Part shown: in pieces, positions 5,271 through 7,781 of the stretch
Numbering within the stretch: position 1 is the stretch's first letter
Layout of the letters: each line of letters begins with the position of its first letter
Assembly (NCBI GenBank): GCA_007119305.1
Contig: SKPY01000513.1
Coordinates: 1 to 7,781, forward strand
Source: Nitriliruptorales bacterium
GTDB taxonomy: Bacteria; Actinomycetota; Nitriliruptoria; Euzebyales; Egibacteraceae
DNA: 7,781 nucleotides
Reading direction: 5' to 3'
The notes under the pieces: generated by a model
What the model was told of the DNA's origin: nothing
Databases searched by the model: none
The model's input: only the letters and a program-made list of their open reading frames with translations
Translations under genes and position numbers: made by a program

Positions 5271-6047
5271 ATGGAACTCGTCTATCCCCCCGTCACCGCG
5301 TTCGCGATCAGCGTCTTCAAGGCCATGGGCTGGAAGATCGACGTGACCGGCACGGAGCACGTGCCTGCGAGCGGCCCTGCGGTGATCGCCACCAACCACG
5401 TGGGCTATCTCGACTTCACCTTCATCGGCTACACCGCCCGCGCGAGCGGGCGGCGGGTGCGCTTCCTCGCCAAGAAGGAGGTCTTCGAGCACAAGCTCAC
5501 CGGCCCGCTGATGCGCGGGATGCACCACATCCCCGTGGACCGCTTCGGCCGGGCGACCGACGCGCTGCGTGACGCCGTCGCGGCGCTGCAACGCGGCGAG
5601 GTCCTCGGCATGTTCCCCGAGTCCACGATCAACCGCTCGTTCGTCCCCGGGCCGGCCAAGACCGGCGCCGCCCGCATGGCGATGGCGGCAGGCGCGCCGC
5701 TCGTGCCGAGTGCCGTGTGGGGCAGCCAGCGGATCCTGACGAAGGCCCGGCCACGGAACTTCCAGCGGGGGGTGGCGATCTCCGTCGCCTACGGCGAACC
5801 ACTCGCCTACGAGCCCGGGGACGACCCGAGCGTGGTGACCAAGCGGCTCATGGAGGCGATCCGGGACTTGGTCGAGCGGCTCTGGACGCTCTACCCGCAG
5901 CAGCCCGCAGACGACAGCGACCGCTGGTGGGTGCCGGCCCATCTCGGCGGCACCGCTCCGACCGTCGACGAGGCCGAGGAGCTCGCTGCCCTCGAACGCG
6001 CCGAGCGCAGGGCGCACCGCAAGGCGCAACGGCGCGGCGGACGCTGA
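5271..6047 (+). CDS. PlsC-type 1-acyl-sn-glycerol-3-phosphate acyltransferase family protein
   Basis: The product of 258 residues belongs to the glycerolipid acyltransferase family, which transfers acyl chains to lysophosphatidate or related acceptors at the cytoplasmic membrane face. The four family blocks are present: NHVGYLD (His43 and Asp48, the catalytic NHx4D), HHIPVDRFG (Arg91), MFPESTINRSF (Glu117), and LVPSAVWGSQ (Pro146). Block III reads FPES rather than the common FPEG, a small variation near the glycerophosphate site. The N-terminal 20 residues are hydrophobic and may be a membrane helix. After about residue 210 comes an acidic/basic tail ending in a Lys/Arg-rich stretch, beyond the catalytic fold. 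ATG 5271 has GAAAGG four bases upstream. It is probably its own transcription unit, because a promoter with a palindrome precedes it. The acceptor lipid is not determined by sequence; phosphatidate synthesis is the default guess. Confidence 0.9.
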   Translation: MELVYPPVTAFAISVFKAMGWKIDVTGTEHVPASGPAVIATNHVGYLDFTFIGYTARASGRRVRFLAKKEVFEHKLTGPLMRGMHHIPVDRFGRATDALRDAVAALQRGEVLGMFPESTINRSFVPGPAKTGAARMAMAAGAPLVPSAVWGSQRILTKARPRNFQRGVAISVAYGEPLAYEPGDDPSVVTKRLMEAIRDLVERLWTLYPQQPADDSDRWWVPAHLGGTAPTVDEAEELAALERAERRAHRKAQRRGGR

Positions 6048-6094
6048 GACGCCCCAGCCCCTCCGCCACCCCGCGTGAGCTTGACGCCCCCGGG

Positions 6095-6100
6095 TAGGGT
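6095..6100 (+). promoter_or_regulatory. Candidate -10 (TAGGGT) upstream of dodecin
   Basis: TAGGGT in CCCGGGTAGGGTGCG lies in the 127-bp gap between plsC and dodecin and would give a leader of roughly 65 bases. A TTGACG occurs at 6081-6086, but only eight bases away, too close to be its -35. Tentative. Confidence 0.3.
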
Positions 6101-6162
6101 GCGCAGCGCGTGCGCGGCGGTGACTGCGTGCACAGGCATGTCGCGCGCGCCCACGTCCAGAC

Positions 6163-6169
6163 GAAGGAG
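6163..6169 (+). promoter_or_regulatory. Ribosome-binding site of dodecin
   Basis: GAAGGAG, five bases before the GTG at 6175. This is the strongest Shine-Dalgarno sequence in the window and fixes the start of this short gene. It contrasts with the apparently leaderless neighbours. Confidence 0.7.
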
Positions 6170-6174
6170 CAGCA

Positions 6175-6387
6175 GTGACCGACCCCACGTACAAGGTCAG
6201 CGAGGTCGTCGGTACCAGCACCGAGAGCGTCCAGCAGGCGATCCGCAACGGCATCCGCAAAGCGAGCGAGACGATCCGCAACCTCGACTGGTTCGAGGTC
6301 GAGGAGGTCCGCGGCGACATCACCGAGGACGGCGAGGTCGGGCGCTTCCAGGTCGTCCTGCGGCTCGGCTTCCGCATCGAGGACTGA
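6175..6387 (+). CDS. Dodecin (dodecameric flavin-binding/storage protein)
   Basis: This 70-residue protein matches dodecin along its whole length. Dodecins assemble into hollow 12-subunit shells that bind flavin pairs (FMN, riboflavin or lumichrome) and act as flavin buffers in the cytoplasm. Visible family marks are YKVSEVVGTSTESVQQAI (first strand and start of the helix), Trp39 in NLDWFEVEEVRG (the aromatic residue that stacks on the flavin), Gln59 in FQVVLRLGF, and the C-terminal RIED. The length equals that of the mycobacterial protein. GTG 6175 is supported by GAAGGAG. It is followed by a hairpin before the convergent ligase gene. There is no direct metabolic link to its neighbours, although the desaturase and DsbB-type redox chains in this window depend on flavin- or quinone-linked electron transfer elsewhere in the cell. 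Confidence 0.95.
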   Translation: MTDPTYKVSEVVGTSTESVQQAIRNGIRKASETIRNLDWFEVEEVRGDITEDGEVGRFQVVLRLGFRIED

Positions 6388-6390
6388 CGG

Positions 6391-6431
6391 CGGCGCTGGT
6401 CGGACGGCGGCGGCAGCACCTGCCAGCGCCG
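6391..6431. terminator. Hairpin between convergent dodecin and ligase genes (possible bidirectional terminator)
   Basis: CGGCGCTGG (6391-6399) pairs perfectly with CCAGCGCCG (6423-6431), a 9-bp G+C-rich stem around a 23-base loop. Within the loop a competing stem, GGCAG/CTGCC (6412-6424), is possible. It starts four bases after the dodecin stop and lies before the end of the opposing ligase gene. There is no T-run on either side, so intrinsic termination is only plausible, as often in G+C-rich actinobacteria. Confidence 0.4.
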
Positions 6432-6456
6432 GCGTGTGGCGCGTCCCCGTCCGCTG

Positions 6457-7506
6457 CTAGGCGGGCCGCCCGGTCTGCACCACGTCGGCGAACGCAGGTC
6501 CGACTGGCAGCTCGAGCTGGTCCAGCCGGCACGCGCGCGACTCCTTGTCGGGTCGCCAGCGCTCGAACCGCGTCGCGTGGCGGAACCGCTCGCCGGTGAG
6601 CTGGTCGTAGCTGACCTCGCAGACGAGGTCGGGGGCGATCGGCACCCACGACAGGTCCTTGTCCCCGCTCCACCGGCTCGGCTCGCCGGGGCGGCGCACC
6701 CCTTGGCCGAACCCGCCCCGCGCGCCCTCCAGGGCGCGCAAGCGCTCGAGGATCGCCACCCGGTCGGCGTCGGCGAAGCCCGAGCAGTGACCGATGAAGT
6801 GCAGCTCGTCGTCTGCGGTGTAGAGGCCGAGCAGCAGCGACCCGACGCGGTCGCCCTGCTTGTGCAGCCGGTAGCCCCCCACCACGCAGTCGACGCTGCG
6901 CCGGTGCTTCACCTTCGTCAGCGCCCGCTCACCCTCGCGGTAGGGGCCGTCGAGCGGCTTGCAGACGAGGCCGTCACAGCCCGCGGACTCGAAGTCGGTG
7001 AACCAGCGGGCGGCCTCGGAGCGATCCGTGGTGGAGGGGGTGAGGTGCCAGGGGGGTGCCAGGGTCCCCATGAGCGCCGCGAGACGCTCGCGCCGCTCGA
7101 CGAAGGGCGCGCGTCGCAGGTCGTCCCCGCGTTCGGCGAGCAGGTCGAACACGACGACCTGCGCCGGCGTCTCCGCGGCGAGCCTGGTGATGCGGGATGC
7201 GGCCGGGTGGATGCGCTGCTGCAGCGCGTCGAAGTCGAGGCTGCCGCCCGTCACCACCACGATCTCGCCGTCGACGACCGTGCCAGCGGGCAGCTGCGTG
7301 AGCGCAGCGGTGAGCTCGGGGAAGTAGCGCAGCAGGGGGCGCTGGTTGCGGGAATCGAGCCGCGGCAGGCCGTCGGTGTCGGCCGCCCACGCCAGCGCCC
7401 GGAACCCGTCCCACTTCGGCTCGTAGGCGAACGCCCCCGCCGGGATCGTGGCCCGCACGCGCGCCTCCATCGGCGTGCGGGGCGGCGTGAAGGGGACAGC
7501 CGTCAC
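6457..7506 (-). CDS. ATP-dependent DNA ligase, LigC-like
   Basis: The 349-residue product has the adenylation plus OB-fold core of ATP-dependent DNA ligases and matches the mycobacterial LigC type in size. It seals nicks by way of a ligase-AMP intermediate. The motifs in order are YEPKWDGFRAL with the nucleophile Lys31 (motif I), DSRNQRPL (motif Ia), VDGEIVV (Glu81), VVFDLLA (motif III), DGLVCK with Lys183 (motif IV) and LTKVKHRRSVDCVV with Lys198/Lys200 (motif V). The OB domain follows, with GLYTADDELHFIGHCSGF and a basic RFRHATRFERWRPDK (motif VI region). No polymerase or nuclease domain is fused. The GTG start overlaps the stop of the upstream dehydrogenase by four bases (GTGA), so it is translated from the same mRNA. 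Backup ligation or base-excision repair, alone or with the stand-alone polymerase nearby, is the likely role. Confidence 0.93.
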   Translation of the reverse strand: MTAVPFTPPRTPMEARVRATIPAGAFAYEPKWDGFRALAWAADTDGLPRLDSRNQRPLLRYFPELTAALTQLPAGTVVDGEIVVVTGGSLDFDALQQRIHPAASRITRLAAETPAQVVVFDLLAERGDDLRRAPFVERRERLAALMGTLAPPWHLTPSTTDRSEAARWFTDFESAGCDGLVCKPLDGPYREGERALTKVKHRRSVDCVVGGYRLHKQGDRVGSLLLGLYTADDELHFIGHCSGFADADRVAILERLRALEGARGGFGQGVRRPGEPSRWSGDKDLSWVPIAPDLVCEVSYDQLTGERFRHATRFERWRPDKESRACRLDQLELPVGPAFADVVQTGRPA

Positions 7507-7781
7507 TGCACGTTGCGCAGGTCGATGATCGCGCCGTTGTCGAGGTCGCGCTCGAGCAGGCTCCAGATGCCGCGTGCTGCGTCGTCCGGGTTGCGCAGCT
7601 CGCCACGGTCGTGCAGGTCACGGAACTTCGCGACGGCCGGGAAGTCGCGCTCGTCCATCCCCCGGATCTGCTCCTGCATCGCCGTCGCCACGGCCCCTGG
7701 CGTGACGGCGACCACACGGGTGCCGCTGTCACGGCGTGCCTGCTCCGCGCCGGTCGTGCGCACCCACATGTCGACGGCGGC
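7503..7781 (-). CDS. Short-chain dehydrogenase/reductase (SDR), C-terminal part (cut by window edge)
   Basis: About 92 codons at the 3' end of an SDR gene are present. The reading enters as AAVDMWVRTTGAEQARR, which in this family directly follows the catalytic YxxxK, so the active-site Tyr and Lys lie just outside the window. Next comes RVVAVTPGAVATAMQEQI, the typical beta-strand and PG motif after the active site, then a variable helical region and a terminal IIDLRNVQ strand. The wording resembles the benzil/sepiapterin-reductase-like branch, NAD(P)H-dependent cytoplasmic carbonyl reductases, but the substrate is unknown. The Met that begins MWVRTTG is internal and should not be taken as a start. 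The stop overlaps the start of the ligase gene, indicating one operon. Confidence 0.82.
   Translation of the reverse strand, partial: AAVDMWVRTTGAEQARRDSGTRVVAVTPGAVATAMQEQIRGMDERDFPAVAKFRDLHDRGELRNPDDAARGIWSLLERDLDNGAIIDLRNVQ

Noticed and set aside
6081..6100. TTGACG plus TAGGGT as a full dodecin promoter
   Set aside because: The spacing is only eight bases, far short of the usual 16-18, so at most the -10 is kept as tentative.
5010..6419. 469-codon minus-strand frame opposite plsC and dodecin
   Set aside because: It crosses three unrelated plus-strand genes and their promoters and lacks motifs, so it is a composition artefact.
1..7781. Mobile element, CRISPR array, toxin-antitoxin or defence system
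   Set aside because: No direct repeats, terminal inverted repeats, transposase or small paired genes were found. All genes are ordinary chromosomal families with uniform codon use.

Overview
The window is a gene-dense, very G+C-rich stretch of bacterial chromosome. Strong third-position G/C bias, many GTG starts, likely leaderless starts, a LigC-type ATP-dependent ligase, a stand-alone LigD-type polymerase and a FasR-like TetR protein all point to an actinobacterium (Actinomycetota). It could be a deep-branching class rather than a classical model genus, but the sequence cannot settle that. I see no insertion sequence, phage gene, CRISPR array, rRNA or tRNA. No stretch over 300 bases lacks a gene, and every gene appears intact apart from the two cut by the window edges.

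Layout, left to right: the 5' part of a cofactor-dependent phosphoglycerate mutase (gpmA, minus strand); a divergent soluble acyl-ACP desaturase; a beta-phosphoglucomutase-like HAD phosphatase; a two-gene thiol-redox operon (a DsbB-like membrane protein overlapping a membrane-anchored CPHC thioredoxin-fold protein); a convergent TetR regulator resembling mycobacterial FasR; a divergent stand-alone LigD-type polymerase/primase; a PlsC-type acyltransferase; a dodecin; then, on the minus strand, a LigC-like ATP-dependent DNA ligase translationally overlapped with the 3' part of a short-chain dehydrogenase.

Three themes stand out. Lipid metabolism is represented by the desaturase, the acyltransferase and a FasR-like TetR. 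DNA end repair is represented by a separate polymerase and ligase about 1.3 kb apart on opposite strands. Extracytoplasmic disulfide chemistry is represented by the DsbB/thioredoxin pair.

The best hidden signal is a palindrome, TACG-N4-CGTA. It occurs exactly three times in the window: twice in tandem, 15 bp apart, over the desaturase promoter, and once over the plsC promoter. It occurs nowhere else that I could find by eye. This suggests a shared lipid regulon operator, possibly bound by the TetR protein encoded between the two targets or by a related regulator elsewhere. I did not find a convincing wholly new multi-gene system; the rest is conventional chromosomal content with some informative regulatory and gene-boundary details.
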